A DNA stretch of 64,000 nucleotides from the NCBI RefSeq assembly GCF_921293095.1, contig NC_060251.1:89204566-89268565 (forward strand), in the 5' to 3' direction. The stretch comes from Ischnura elegans. Lineage: Eukaryota > Arthropoda > Insecta > Odonata > Coenagrionidae. The position numbers and the translations under genes were made by a program. Positions 48,932 through 59,440 of the stretch are shown here, in pieces; positions within the stretch are counted from its first letter, which is position 1, and each line of letters begins with the position of its first letter. Below the pieces are notes generated by a model. The model saw only the letters and a list, made by a program, of their open reading frames with translations. It was not told the DNA's origin and ran no database searches.

Positions 48932-49443
48932 GATAATGATAGATGGACTTATCGTGTTGTCCACAATTTATTAACCGAGAACGACACGTGTTTCGATTGC
49001 TATACAAACATCCTCAGGTACTAAAGAAACTTACGAAAAATTCAAATACAAACAGATATATATTTATCTTCAAAAACGTGTGGGGAGTGAAGGAAGAGAG
49101 GAGGGGGTACAAATTCAGAAGGAAATGTGATAGGGGGAAAGAGGAAAGGGGTGGTTGAAATAGGGTATTAGGAGGAGATACACATGAGATATTACATCAT
49201 ACTAACAACCAGATAACCAAGTAATCCCGGACTTGCGTCATGTATTGTTGCGCCGGGATTATTTGTTTTTTCTTTGTTCATTTTTGTTTATTTTGCTTCT
49301 TGTTTGTTATACCTGTTTGTATTTGATTTTTTTTGTCAGTTTCTTTAGTAAGTACTTTAGGATGATTGTACAGCAATCTAAACACGTGTCATACTCTATT
49401 AATTAATTGTGGACAATACGATACCTCCGTCTATCATTATCAT
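48932..49443. mobile_element. Inverted-repeat element with Penelope-like tail motifs
   Basis: The left arm (48932-49033) and right arm (49337-49443) are inverted copies sharing TGATAATGATAG, TTGTCCACAATT, GACACGTGTTT and GTACTAAAGAAAC-type blocks. The roughly 300-bp interior has a purine-rich ORF-like stretch without domains. On the minus strand the left arm reads CCTGAGGATG ... CGAAACACGTGTCG, like the arms of the Penelope-like elements here. No polymerase is present. Confidence 0.65.
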
Positions 49444-49601
49444 TAGTTATGTCCCACGACATCTCTGCGAAGGAAGTTGACTTTATTTTATAGTACATTG
49501 GGAGCACGTGTTAGACAGTTATAAATGCACTGGCTGAATTCTGTGTGACAAGTATGCCTTTAATGTAAAGTTTCTTGAGGGCAAGATTGTTTAATAAAGA
49601 A

Positions 49602-49621
49602 GGTATGGTATGGTATGGTAT
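49602..49621 (+). repeat. (GGTAT)4 microsatellite
   Basis: Four perfect GGTAT units follow AATAAAGAA. The position after an AATAAA-like motif suggests it could be the 3' tail of a retroposon. Confidence 0.7.
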
Positions 49622-49794
49622 TTGGATGAGACAATCGAAAGTTATGATTATTCGCAGCATAGGGAAGGTGAGGAAGAGTGGAGAAATAATGGCATAGACA
49701 TTAGCCTACTATCAATGGAAGGTGTCAAGTCAACATATATGCAGTGCTGAATTGATGTACCCACCACAAAACACTCAAGTAAGAATCGGGCAGC

Positions 49795-49885
49795 AGCTGA
49801 AAAAATCTCTTATTCTGCCGCGATTAGAACCCAGTACCAAGGTATTGGAGCCAACATTCTGGTCACCTCACCAACCCATACCCCT
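49795..49885 (-). repeat. tRNA-derived SINE-like repeat
   Basis: On the minus strand, A-box-like TTGGTGAGGTGACC (plus positions about 49861-49874) precedes B-box-like GGGTTCTAATC (about 49822-49832) at tRNA-like spacing. Confidence 0.5.
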
Positions 49886-52800
49886 AATATGGAGTGTGCA
49901 CAGTTTCTTGTCGTGAGAGCAAATGGTTGACTAAAGCTTTATTTATCTCAGTGATGATGGTGTTATTCTAAATAAAATTAGATAAAACCATCTCAACTCC
50001 CTTACAGGTTGTGTACAATTGTGCAAACACATGTGTGTAATTTTATTCTACACGTGTTCAGCCGGGGTTGAATAATTTCGTCTTAAGCTCTTATCAATAT
50101 AAAGATGATAATCTCATCTTTATATTGAAAATCAGTGAAAAGAGTTTTACATCAACATTAAACCACACTGAAATGAATTTTTTCCCCCTTAAATTGTATT
50201 CCTAAGAATTTTAAACAATGATATGAGTCAACCTCTTTATCCTAGGTTATTCAAGTCACGTTTTTGGGGAAAGTGCCTCATAAGTTAGTAATACTATAGT
50301 TATCGCTGAGGTTACTCCAGGTGCGCATGCATATATTTGAACTGCAACGTTTCACTATAACGAAAACCAACATTTACTCGACCTTAGTGTCAAAATGCCA
50401 AAATTTTATACTTTTAATTCGTAATCTACTCTTATAAAACTCTTTCTCTGCTAAGCCCATCCTTTTTTTCTTCCCTCGATCCATCATATAAGTCACCCCA
50501 GCTTTTATCTCTTACAACATTTTTCTCTTTCCGTCCATCTTAGCAAGAACTTCCTCGTTCATGTTTTCCTCGTCCTTAGCACCTTCGACGTATCTCTCCC
50601 CGTCTTTCTCGCGCCTGCACATAAAGTTCCCCAGACGCTTGTATGCGCAGAAGGGACGCTTTTAAATCTCTGATTGTGGTAAGGGAAAGGGATGGGAAAG
50701 TGAATGTATTGCCGTTATAGAGGTCATCATAGCGCTTTAAGAACAAATTCAATTTGGAGTCATTTCTGAGGAACCCAAGTAACCCACCACTCGGTAATAA
50801 AAAACAGAATGCGTTAAAATAAAAAAAACTAGTACGATAGAGACGACGGTAAAGGTCAAAATAAAAAACACCCTGGTGTCAGGGGTTGAAAAGGAGTTGA
50901 AAAAGTCACAAGTTGTTACCGTCTGAATGCATGGTAATAAATGGTAGATATGTATGCATTGAAGAAAGCAAAAACGTGATGAAGTAATAGAAATACCCTC
51001 GCGTCAATCATGAATAAACCATTATATATTATCATCGTCTTATATATTATCAATCTTTTCGGGATGTCAAAAACCCCACTTCTCTCGAACCACGATGCAT
51101 TTGGTGTTGTTTTTTATACGATCACATTTTTTGCGACACTGTCTGTTTGATTGAGAAAGTGACACACATGATCGTAAGAAGTGTAATAAGGTGCAAGTAT
51201 ATTTTTTGTGCAATCCTGTCGGCTTCTTAAGCATTTCCTCGGGGGTTTGCTTCGGGTGCAGTGATTTCGACATTGTGAATTACTATGTCCAAGCCGATCT
51301 TTCTAATACTAAGTTACTCTCTCTTGAATCATATCCCCCAATCCGATTATTCAAGTTTTTCCTTTCCGAAGCTAAAAATTTATATCCACTGTAAATTGTT
51401 TCCAATAGTCAGAAATAAATACTTTTCACTTGTTAACAAAGCATTGCAAAAGTATTCCTGATGCCTGTAACTATTATGTTAGGCATTAGGCAGCACAAAG
51501 TGCAATTTGCTCTCAAATATTAAAAGATATTATACACGACATTGCAGGGAGTTTTGAGGAAGCAATTTTTTAATGCAAAAAACAATGATTTGCTAATGCA
51601 CAAACAAATGACAAGAATTTTTAAGGGATCTGTAAAATTAGATGAAAATAAAAATGAAATAAACCGGTTTATTTTATTTTTCCGGAGAAACCAAAATGTC
51701 TCGAAACATGTTATATATATTATGAGTCGAGTAAATTCGGTAACCTAGTCCTTAAATACTGAATTTCGTTGGAAAAAAAATCACCATGTCTGGAAATTAG
51801 GTTCTCGTGGACGATAATGGCAATCGATGTCATTCCTTGTATGCGCAGCTGCGGCCATACCACCCGGAACATATTAATACAATGACTTACTGCACAAAAA
51901 ATTAATTAACATTTTATTCAAAACGTTAGCATTCCTCTTAATGCAATACCTTTGTTCATAATTTTTACATCGCTCTGTTAAAAACATTCATGCGGCAATG
52001 AAGCCGTTGATATTCCGTCTCCTAGCATAGAATATCCGTTGAATGGCCACAGATTAACAAAAAGGCTTTCCGTGCATAGTCAACCCACTCAAATTCTTGG
52101 TGGAAATACAGGTGGTGCATTTTTTCTACTGAGTTGGAAATAATAAGTTGAAATTTGTTTTGGCTATAATTTAGCCTATCTATTCAGCCATCGGACTGAG
52201 GTCCCGATTCCTACAGCACCTGTAGCGGGGTGAAGTAGGAAGTGACATGTAAACTCTTCTCCACTCTCTCCTCCAAACCTCTGTGATGAATAGCTTAGAT
52301 GGTACGAAGAATGCCAAAGCTTACCCATGGCTGATAAATGCCTGCCCACTACATCTGGACTTTTAGAAAGAGCCCCCTCCAGTTTCTTCATTGTCGCAAT
52401 GCTGTAAACTTCTGAGTAGGTTACATCCGTTCATTTTCATTAATTTCTATCAAAACAAGTGTATTAGTAATTTTACTGCTACAATTTTGTGACGTTTCCC
52501 ATTAACTAAACGTTACTATTACTCTTAATAAATAATAATTTTATTTTATCTGAAAAAATTTTCTCTGAAGAAATGCTCATTTTTATCGACGGCTTGAAAA
52601 TTCATGCATTAATTATCTCAGAATTAATGAAAGATTCCTTGTGAAGGCCTGTTTGGAAATCAAAAGCCTAAAGGATGGCCTAAATAATCATTTCAAAGTC
52701 AGCTGATTTATGAAAAATATCTGGGCTCAATAATTTACAGCTGAAAATCCAATAAGCGTTAGCTAATGTTTTACCGTAAGTTTATGCGTATTTGATCAAT

Positions 52801-53936
52801 GTGGAGGGGAAAAATGTCATACTGTTATGGTAATTACTGTAATTCCCTCCTCTACTTTTAATTTTTGGGATTTTTCGTTTAGGGGATCAATAGAAAGCAT
52901 CATTTGTTCCATTGTTTTTAAGATTATTTATTTTCATTCTACACTCATTTTATCACAAAAATACCTAAAGAATATTTAGAAGCTACCTCTGTTAGCATTT
53001 ATCTGTTGCTCTAATTTTTTGCCTTCATTTAAAATTTCCAGTTTAGATATGACTTTTATTAAATATTACTTTCCTGTTAGCAGTAGCACGATGATTATAT
53101 GGCTCTGTTTACGGCATTGAAATCAACATCAGCTAACGTGTTGGGCTTGTATCATAAAAATAAAAATGAAGCTTTTTTTCTCGGAACCTCTGTTGTCTTA
53201 CTGTTTTATCCATGCGCTCTAATACCTCTATTTCACATGAACACTTGGTGGTTGCAGGAATTGACTCGTAGAAGTTGAACTAAGTTTATTTTAACTAATA
53301 ACAAATTGAATGCGGACAATTATTAGCATTTCACATTCAATATACCGGGAATATTTGAATGACGAACCTCAACACACCTAGGAGGCACGAAGAACCAACC
53401 CAGCTAGAATTGCGCTCTTCCAAAGCCATTTCCAATCCATCTTAAATTAAGATTTACTGTTCACACTTCTGCTGCTGAACTCTACCGTTGTGCCTTAGTT
53501 TTGAAACTTAAAGTCATTATGAAATCCTAAATGCTGTTCAAAGCGTAATAAATGATTTTGGAATCATAAATTTTTCACATTCTTTCATAGTAATAACAAT
53601 GTTCATGGAAGGGTTAGTGATTTTTTTTTAGATGGAAAAGTGAGAATTCGGATGATATAGGTATATTCAGTGATCAAAGGTATGAAGAAAAAATGATTCA
53701 ATAACATTTAAAATGAAAGCTTAAATAGGAAACTAGTTGAATTCTCCGTCGACCAAATACTAGAATTACCATCTAAACAAAACCACCTCAATCAATTTCC
53801 GCAATAATATATGAAATCGACCCTTATTTCAGTATCTGTGTGCTATTATCAGTGTGTCGTGGAGGCCAAAGTACGCAATACGAGAAGAATGCGTTTCAGC
53901 AGTAATGTTTGGGTTGGACGACTTTGATAATTATAC
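49886..53936. other. AT-rich, no feature recognised
   Basis: About 4 kb with only short frames (51191, 51542, 52176 and others) lacking domains or coding composition. 52176-52391 is slightly GC-richer but unrecognised. Confidence 0.4.
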
Positions 53937-54327
53937 TCATACGCTGAACCTTGGGACAGTGTAATATTATAAATAATAATAATAACATTTTTGGGTGAAA
54001 GTGAGGAAAGAAAAAAATGTCTACATGGTATCGCCGGATAATTTAAAATTCCTAAGGGTTTTGACCAATAATGACTATGTATATTATGAGTATTTATCAT
54101 GATGTATTCCTGTAAGTTCCGCGATATGACTCCATAGGCAATCAAAAGTTTTCCTAGTCTATAATTTCAATACTAAACCCCGGTAAAAGTTGGATGGCGG
54201 TACGAACATAGCCTTGAACCGGTGTAATATTATTAAACATATGATTTACAAAGTAATATAGGCGAAAATGAGGGATAAAAATGGCTACAAGATATCACCG
54301 GATAATTTCAAATTCCTATAGGTTGTG

Positions 54328-55312
54328 ATCTCTGCATTTCTCCAGGGTTTTCTTCCGCGTCAGATTGTTGGTTGACAACAGTTTCGCTGGCTATCCTGCC
54401 AGCGTCTTCAGGTCGAAGGTGTCGCTCTCGAAGCTCTCGCTCTCGGTGTCGAAGATGATATCTCCCTCTCCACGGAGATAAAGCACCTCACTACGGCACT
54501 GCAGAGAAATGGCTATAGGAGAGAATTGGTCCTTAAAAGGACCACGAAGGAGGAGGAAAAGCGACGCAAGGCCACCATTGAAAACCAGAGTGATGACGTT
54601 GGAGAAGAAGAATCGTCAAGGAAGCTATACGTCACCATCCCTTTCATTGCTGGAACGTCAGAGAGGATCGCCAGAATATTAAAAAAGCACGACGTGGTCA
54701 CCAGATATAACTGTGTGACCAAGATAAGAGACTTCCTCCCCGGGCCCAAGGATATCATTCCTCAAGAACTGCATGAGGGGGTATACAAGGTGCCCTGCTC
54801 CTGCGGAAAATCCTACATAGGGGAAACTTGCCGCTCCATGCATGTGAGGATTAAAGAACATCAGAGGGCGACCAAGAACAAGCAGTTTCAACTCTCTGCC
54901 ATCGCCGAACATGCATGGTCGGAACCCGGCCATGACATTAAATTTGAGGAGAAGAAACTTTTAGTTAAGGAGTGCCGATACTTCCCTAGACAAATCAGGG
55001 AAGCAATAGAAATTCAAAAAACACCTTTGAATTTCAATAGAGAAGATGGATACTTCCTTCACAGCGCCTGTAAAAGAGTGATCAAAGAGTGAGCCAACCA
55101 GAGAGAAGCACCCAGTCAGACAGCCAATCACAGTGCAGCTCCCATCCAGCCTACAGTATATAAGCGAGGCAGAAACCAACAGCCGACACCTTCGACCTGA
55201 AGACGCTGGCAGGATAGCCAGCGAAACTGTTGTCAACCAACAATCTGACGCGGAAGAAAACCCTGGAGAAATGCAGAGATCAAACCATCGCCGCGGAAAC
55301 CTACGCTCTCCC
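54328..55312 (+). mobile_element. Penelope-like element, truncated, with inverted arms and 10-bp target duplication
   Basis: ATAGGTTGTG occurs on both sides (54318-54327 and 55313-55322). Inside, a 98-bp inverted pair (54327-54424 and 55184-55281) brackets the C-terminal part of a Penelope-like protein. About 30 bp of extra sequence follows the right arm. The insertion splits one unit of the tandem array downstream of gene B. The structure, with partial inverted terminal sequence and strong 5' truncation, is usual for Penelope-like elements. Confidence 0.85.
54424..55092 (+). CDS. Penelope-like element protein, C-terminal part with GIY-YIG endonuclease
   Basis: An uninterrupted frame runs from the left arm to a stop at 55090-55092; it has no genuine start because the element is truncated. 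Early sequence (HLTTALQRNGY) and a later IPFIAGTSERIARILKKH block match the linker after the Penelope reverse transcriptase. Then comes the GIY-YIG endonuclease: GVY at about 54778, CSCGKSYIG with YIG at about 54814, a catalytic-type Arg in MHVRIKEH, a His/Cys finger region, and a catalytic-type Glu in REAIEIQK, followed by LNFNREDGY. Key residues look intact. No reverse transcriptase remains, so it cannot move by itself. Confidence 0.85.
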   Translation, partial: ALEALALGVEDDISLSTEIKHLTTALQRNGYRRELVLKRTTKEEEKRRKATIENQSDDVGEEESSRKLYVTIPFIAGTSERIARILKKHDVVTRYNCVTKIRDFLPGPKDIIPQELHEGVYKVPCSCGKSYIGETCRSMHVRIKEHQRATKNKQFQLSAIAEHAWSEPGHDIKFEEKKLLVKECRYFPRQIREAIEIQKTPLNFNREDGYFLHSACKRVIKE

Positions 55313-55592
55313 ATAGGTTGTGTTTGTGTTTGCTGCTTGCGTGAGTTTTTGATTATGATGCGTTCCGGCCAGTTCCATGATATGACTTCAGAGGCAATTA
55401 CAACTTCTCCTAGTCTAAAATTTCAGTACTAATCCCTGGAAAAGCTGGGTTGCAGTACAAGCATAGTCTTGGATCGGAATAATATTGTTGATGATAAAAT
55501 TTACAATATTTTTGTGAAAATGAGAGATTTAACCAATGTCCACAAGGTATCGGTGGGTAAGTTAAAATTCTTAGGGGTTATGACCAAATATT

Positions 55593-55598
55593 TTTATT
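55593..55598 (-). terminator. Candidate polyadenylation signal of gene B
   Basis: AATAAA on the minus strand, about 85 nt past the gene B stop codon and inside the first downstream tandem unit. Confidence 0.45.
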
Positions 55599-55682
55599 TA
55601 TTATCAATATATTTTGACCAGATAGTTAGACATACAAGATATGACGTTAGAGGCAATCAAAAGTTTTCCTAGTCCATAATTT

Positions 55683-56157
55683 CTATACTAATCCCTGATA
55701 AAAGCTGGGAGGTGGTGCGAACATTGCCTGCGGGTAGAGCATATAGTGGAAGACGACCGGAGGCGCGGGGGTCTCTGGTTTGGATGATTCTCCTTCTTCG
55801 CTGGCTTCCTCGACCTCCGGGGTCTCTTCCGTCTGGCCCGCTTGGTCTCCATCCTGGGATCCTTGGCCCCCTTCAGGGTTCAGGAAGATGCCTGGCTTGT
55901 CCGCTCCCGGTCCCGCGACAGCCACTGCAATCGGTCGGGCGATGGCCAGTCCTCCTGGGCCGACCACGGCGACACCTTGCGGTTTGGAGACGGCCACGCC
56001 GCCCAGCCCTGCGGTCGCGATTCCGATCGGCTGCGCTTGTGCCACGGACTTTTCGCCCGCGTTGGCCGAAACCACCTCAGAGGCCTCGACGACCTCGCCA
56101 TCGCCCGCCGCCTTGCGGATGATGTGGTCCAGGCCCTCGGCACCTCTGTGCTCCAGT
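55683..56157 (-). CDS. Gene B, terminal exon: Gly/Ala-repeat protein (DUF4774-like)
   Basis: Starts after acceptor TTCATCTTACAG, enters in phase 2 (A completes AG from the exon ending at 57733, giving Arg) and stops at 55683. Counting from the first complete visible codon, residues 137-293. There is a short helical start (LEHRGAEGLDHIIRKAAG), then the repeat block at about 175-221 with AQAQPIGIATAG, GLGGVAVSKPQG, VAVVGPGGLAIARP and VAVAGPGAD. An acidic Gln/Glu/Ser/Pro stretch follows, then a Tyr/Phe/Pro tail ending in FYQGLV. Gene A has the same SVAQA lead-in and repeat register, so the genes are paralogues. The 3' end and flank have been copied in tandem downstream. Confidence 0.85.
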
Positions 56158-57732
56158 CTGTAAGATGAAGAGTTATGTTACAATGATGGTCAATTTAGAG
56201 ACAAAAGTGGATTAACACACTCAATGCTGAAAATGTGCATAAAAGTAATCACCTGGACAAGGCAAAATTTTTGTGACTGTAGGAGCGGTAAATGATTGAG
56301 TAAAAATTTTCAAAAAAGGAAATAGGTGAGATCAGTAAAAATGTTCCACACGGAAATTGCAACGTTCCACTCTTCCTGCTGAAGACATACATAGACAGTG
56401 AACAAATCTCCTGATGAGCCACATATAGCCCAGAAGAACTCAAAATGTAAAGTATATTATGGAAAAGAAACATGTAGATATATTGCCATGAATGCAAGAC
56501 TCCAGCATCGAATATGTTAAAAACCATAAATGAATTAAATGGAAACGACAGATATTAAATTAATGATATATTGAGGACTGAAATTGAGATAACCAAGCTT
56601 GGACAGCTATGTAGTTACCAACAGTTACGGTATCAGTTAAAGCGATTTCGAAGAGGTAAGCTTCAAGTACTGCAATACTTGAACACAGCTTGATTATAAT
56701 AAATATAAATGGCAAGATAAGAAGTTTCCATGAAAACTGCAATGCGTAACATGTATGTTTCATATATTTCATTCTGAAGATTTTAAAAGATAGAAAAGAC
56801 ATTGAGGCTTAACACTGCAATGAAGAATATTTGATCCACTCGAAACATATTCGTCAGTATGATGTGGTGAACATCGTGTTGCGAACTCAATTTCAAGTTC
56901 AGGCAAAAACAGTAGTTGAGAGAGATTGATTGTCGAATGTATAGGTATAAGCATCCCTAGCTTCACTTATTATAAGTGACCATGTAAACCTGTACTCAGA
57001 CACATAAAATATGTATTCATAAATATCCACGCCTAATTATCTTACACAGATTTGCTCTAACACGTCGAATCACATGCTTAGATGGTGAATAGTAGGGTTG
57101 CATTGGGAAGACTCAGCCATATAAATAAATCGGATCGCTGTTTGAAATTTTTCGTTGAGGTTGGTAGTATGAGTATGAATTACATAAAATTATGACTTCC
57201 TCCTTATGACCTTCCGTATATTTTAAGATATTCAGAGTGGTGTGAAATTTGAATTCTCGCGATTTTTAAAATGCCTAAAATTCCTTTTTCCATTGCGACA
57301 TACCTCACTGGAACTATTATTAGAGGCTGTTGATTCTTCAAATTAATGTGTTAGCTCATGAATATATTCAAAATTATTCTCTCACTTTTTCCCTTATTAT
57401 TTTCTTTCAAATTTATGAAATCTGTCTCTTATGCATTATTTTTTTCTGTTTTCCCTCTACCTTGAACAAGCATCTTTCCATTTTGTGCACCCTACCGGGG
57501 TGTTGATCCTCGGATTATTGTGATGATATTAATCTTGACTCAAGATTATTTAATGAAAAAGTTCAAGGACATTTATATCACTCAATATGCGCTAATTATC
57601 ACACAGAGCAGCATTAGGTCTTTCCAATCACTAATACCAGCATTAATGAACCAATTTAAATTTCCTGATGAATGAATATAGAGAGTATAACACAGCTGAA
57701 CATCTCAGCCCTATTTGTCAATATTCCTCTAC
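56158..57732 (-). other. Intron between gene B exons
   Basis: AT-rich with no repeat or coding block recognised. Donor side TTCGAG|GTAGAG is a relatively weak match and acceptor side TTCATCTTACAG a good one; the phase match supports the junction. Confidence 0.7.
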
Positions 57733-58140
57733 CTCGAATCTCCTTCTTCCTTTTCCCATAGTCTCTTAATGATGAGCTCTGGCAAAGCGATGGCCGTTCC
57801 CCCAGGGCCGGCCACGGCCGACACCTCCGGCAGGTAGATGACCCGGTCTTCCTTTCGACGAAGGAAGGCGAGCGATAAGGGCCGAGCGACGGCTCTGCCA
57901 CCTACGCCCGCCTTAGCGTGTGCTTTGGGCATTAGAACGAGGACAGAGGCATTCGGTATGGGCCGTATGACCCCGTCCTCTGGCGCCGGCAGCAGGGCCT
58001 CGTCGTCCTCGGCCGCCGAAGCCCCTGGCCTTGCCGTCACGATCACAGAGTCGTCCCCAATGTCCTGGGGCTTTTCTGTTGATAACTGGGGCTCTTCTGT
58101 CGACTCCTCGACGGCAGACTCTTCTCCATCCTCCTCTGAC
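57733..58140 (-). CDS. Gene B, first visible exon
   Basis: Acceptor TTCCAATCTCAG, donor TTCGAG|GTAGAG; phase 2 at both ends. Residues 1-135 of the visible protein. It opens with an acidic Ser/Glu-rich segment (SEEDGEESAVEESTEE). At about 73-87 comes an AKAGVGGRAVARP repeat-like unit, then a basic LRRKEDR stretch, and at about 107-122 a second unit, AVAGPGGTAIALPEL. So the repeat module is split over two exons in gene B, unlike A and C. A start codon and signal peptide are missing, so at least one upstream exon is expected; none was identified between here and gene C. The acceptor region is repeated upstream. Confidence 0.8.
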
Positions 58141-59440
58141 CTGAGATTGGAATGGTCCAATGTGCTGGTCACTTTCTCTCACTCTTTTTTTGATGACATT
58201 AATCCATTTCCTTAATAACCTCATGCACATGCAGCAATTTCTTAAAGCAGGTTATTCAGCCTTTCGAACAATATAAAATTCCCATGCGTTTGGTTTTCAA
58301 TGAACAGCATCCATTGAAGAAATTCCTTCGGTATAATTTCCATATCCCTTCTGCTCGTCCTCAGTTGGCCTCATTGTAATGCAATATTGCTGATACTCCG
58401 ACCGTAGAAAGGAGGTTTGCGAGTGATAGTCCCAATATCTCAAATATTTATTGTGTATAAAAGCGATTAAACAACAGCTTCATGCATGTGCTGTTAACCG
58501 TCAAAGTAGGTTTAAATCTCTTTGACCTTCTTGCAAATTTATATTTGATGGTATTTGTTTAAATAAAAGGCGATAGTTAAATGAATCTTTAAGGTGTGAC
58601 GTTTCAGCTAATTTCCACCTTCTGTCTTAGTTTCTGCTATCAATCCAGTACTGAAAGACTCTCCCATACCGTTCCTCAACTTGAGATTGAAAGTGTTCTA
58701 AGGGCGGTTCACATTTACCTCCATGTTACATAGGCTCAAGTATAAAATGGGGTATAGGCTGGACATCATCATGCACAGAAAGCAATTCTCCAAACCACCA
58801 TTCCACCTCGTTTCTGGGATCCCTCCGGATACACCTCGTTGATGACCATTTTTCGTCCACCCATAACCTTAGATTGGACAGGTCCAAGCTGAAGATCACT
58901 TTGTCTCACTCACTCTTTCATAAAGTTAATTCCCAAATAGCGTCATGCACATGCAGCAGTTACTTAAAGCAGCTTCATTCCTTCTTTGGCACTCTTGCAA
59001 TTTTCCATGAGTTTTAATTCATTGAAACTTAACCAAAATAAATTAGGCAAATCCTTCTTAAGAGACTTTTAGGATAGCCTTTACACACACTCTTAGGTCT
59101 ATATACCTTCTCCTACGTCATGACGTCATTGAATATTTCTAGCTTTTCCCCAATCTGACATTGGAAAGGTTCAAAATGGTGGTTACATTATTTTACGAAT
59201 CAATCTTATGTACACGTGTGATTTCTCAGCAGCCTCATATGAAGTGAATAAATCAACAAATCAAGGTGACTTCTGTGTGTAGACTTTTTGAAAATCCCCA
59301 TTTCATGCTAGCGGTCAAACAAAAAAGTACGCAATTGTTTAGGAGAGACTAAAGAGGTAATTTACAACTCATCCCTGAAAAGTTTATGTTAACCCTTGGT
59401 AAGAAGCTATTTCACACTTTTCTTGACCTGAGTTTGGATC
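58141..59440 (-). repeat. Repeated acceptor-like blocks upstream of gene B's first visible exon
   Basis: The functional acceptor block (about 58141-58260) recurs at about 58872-58985: the two share GCTGCATGTGCATGA, GAGTGAG, AAAGTGA and CCAATCT(C/A)AG in the same order. Shorter relatives of the TTCCAATCTCAG end sit at about 58681, 59152 and 59428. Following the copy at 58871, the minus strand is open in phase 2 for about 48 codons (to about 58725), whereas the frames after 58681, 59152 and 59428 close within a few codons. The segment therefore looks like partly decayed duplicates of an exon boundary. Confidence 0.6.

Larger units (their letters stand above)
53937..55689 (-). repeat. Tandem array of ~250-bp units derived from the 3' end of gene B
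   Basis: Three head-to-tail units lie near 53937-54178, 54179-55431 (split by the Penelope insertion; about 258 bp without it) and 55432-55689. Each contains equivalents of GGCAATCAAAAGTTTTCCTA, a TTTC(A/T)ATACTAA stretch, an AATATTATT-type AT stretch and a GGTATCGCCGG or GGTATCGGTGG block. At the junctions, minus-strand sequence equivalent to gene B's last codons (AMFAPPPSFYQGLV) recurs, as AMFVPPSNFYRGLV near 54170-54215 and more degraded near 55425-55470. The unit is therefore the end of the gene B coding exon plus 3' flank, duplicated away from the gene. Confidence 0.8.

Noticed and set aside
55712-56168. Overlapping plus-strand frames opposite gene B
   Set aside because: Antisense shadows of a GC-rich exon whose minus frame is supported by phase-matched splice sites.
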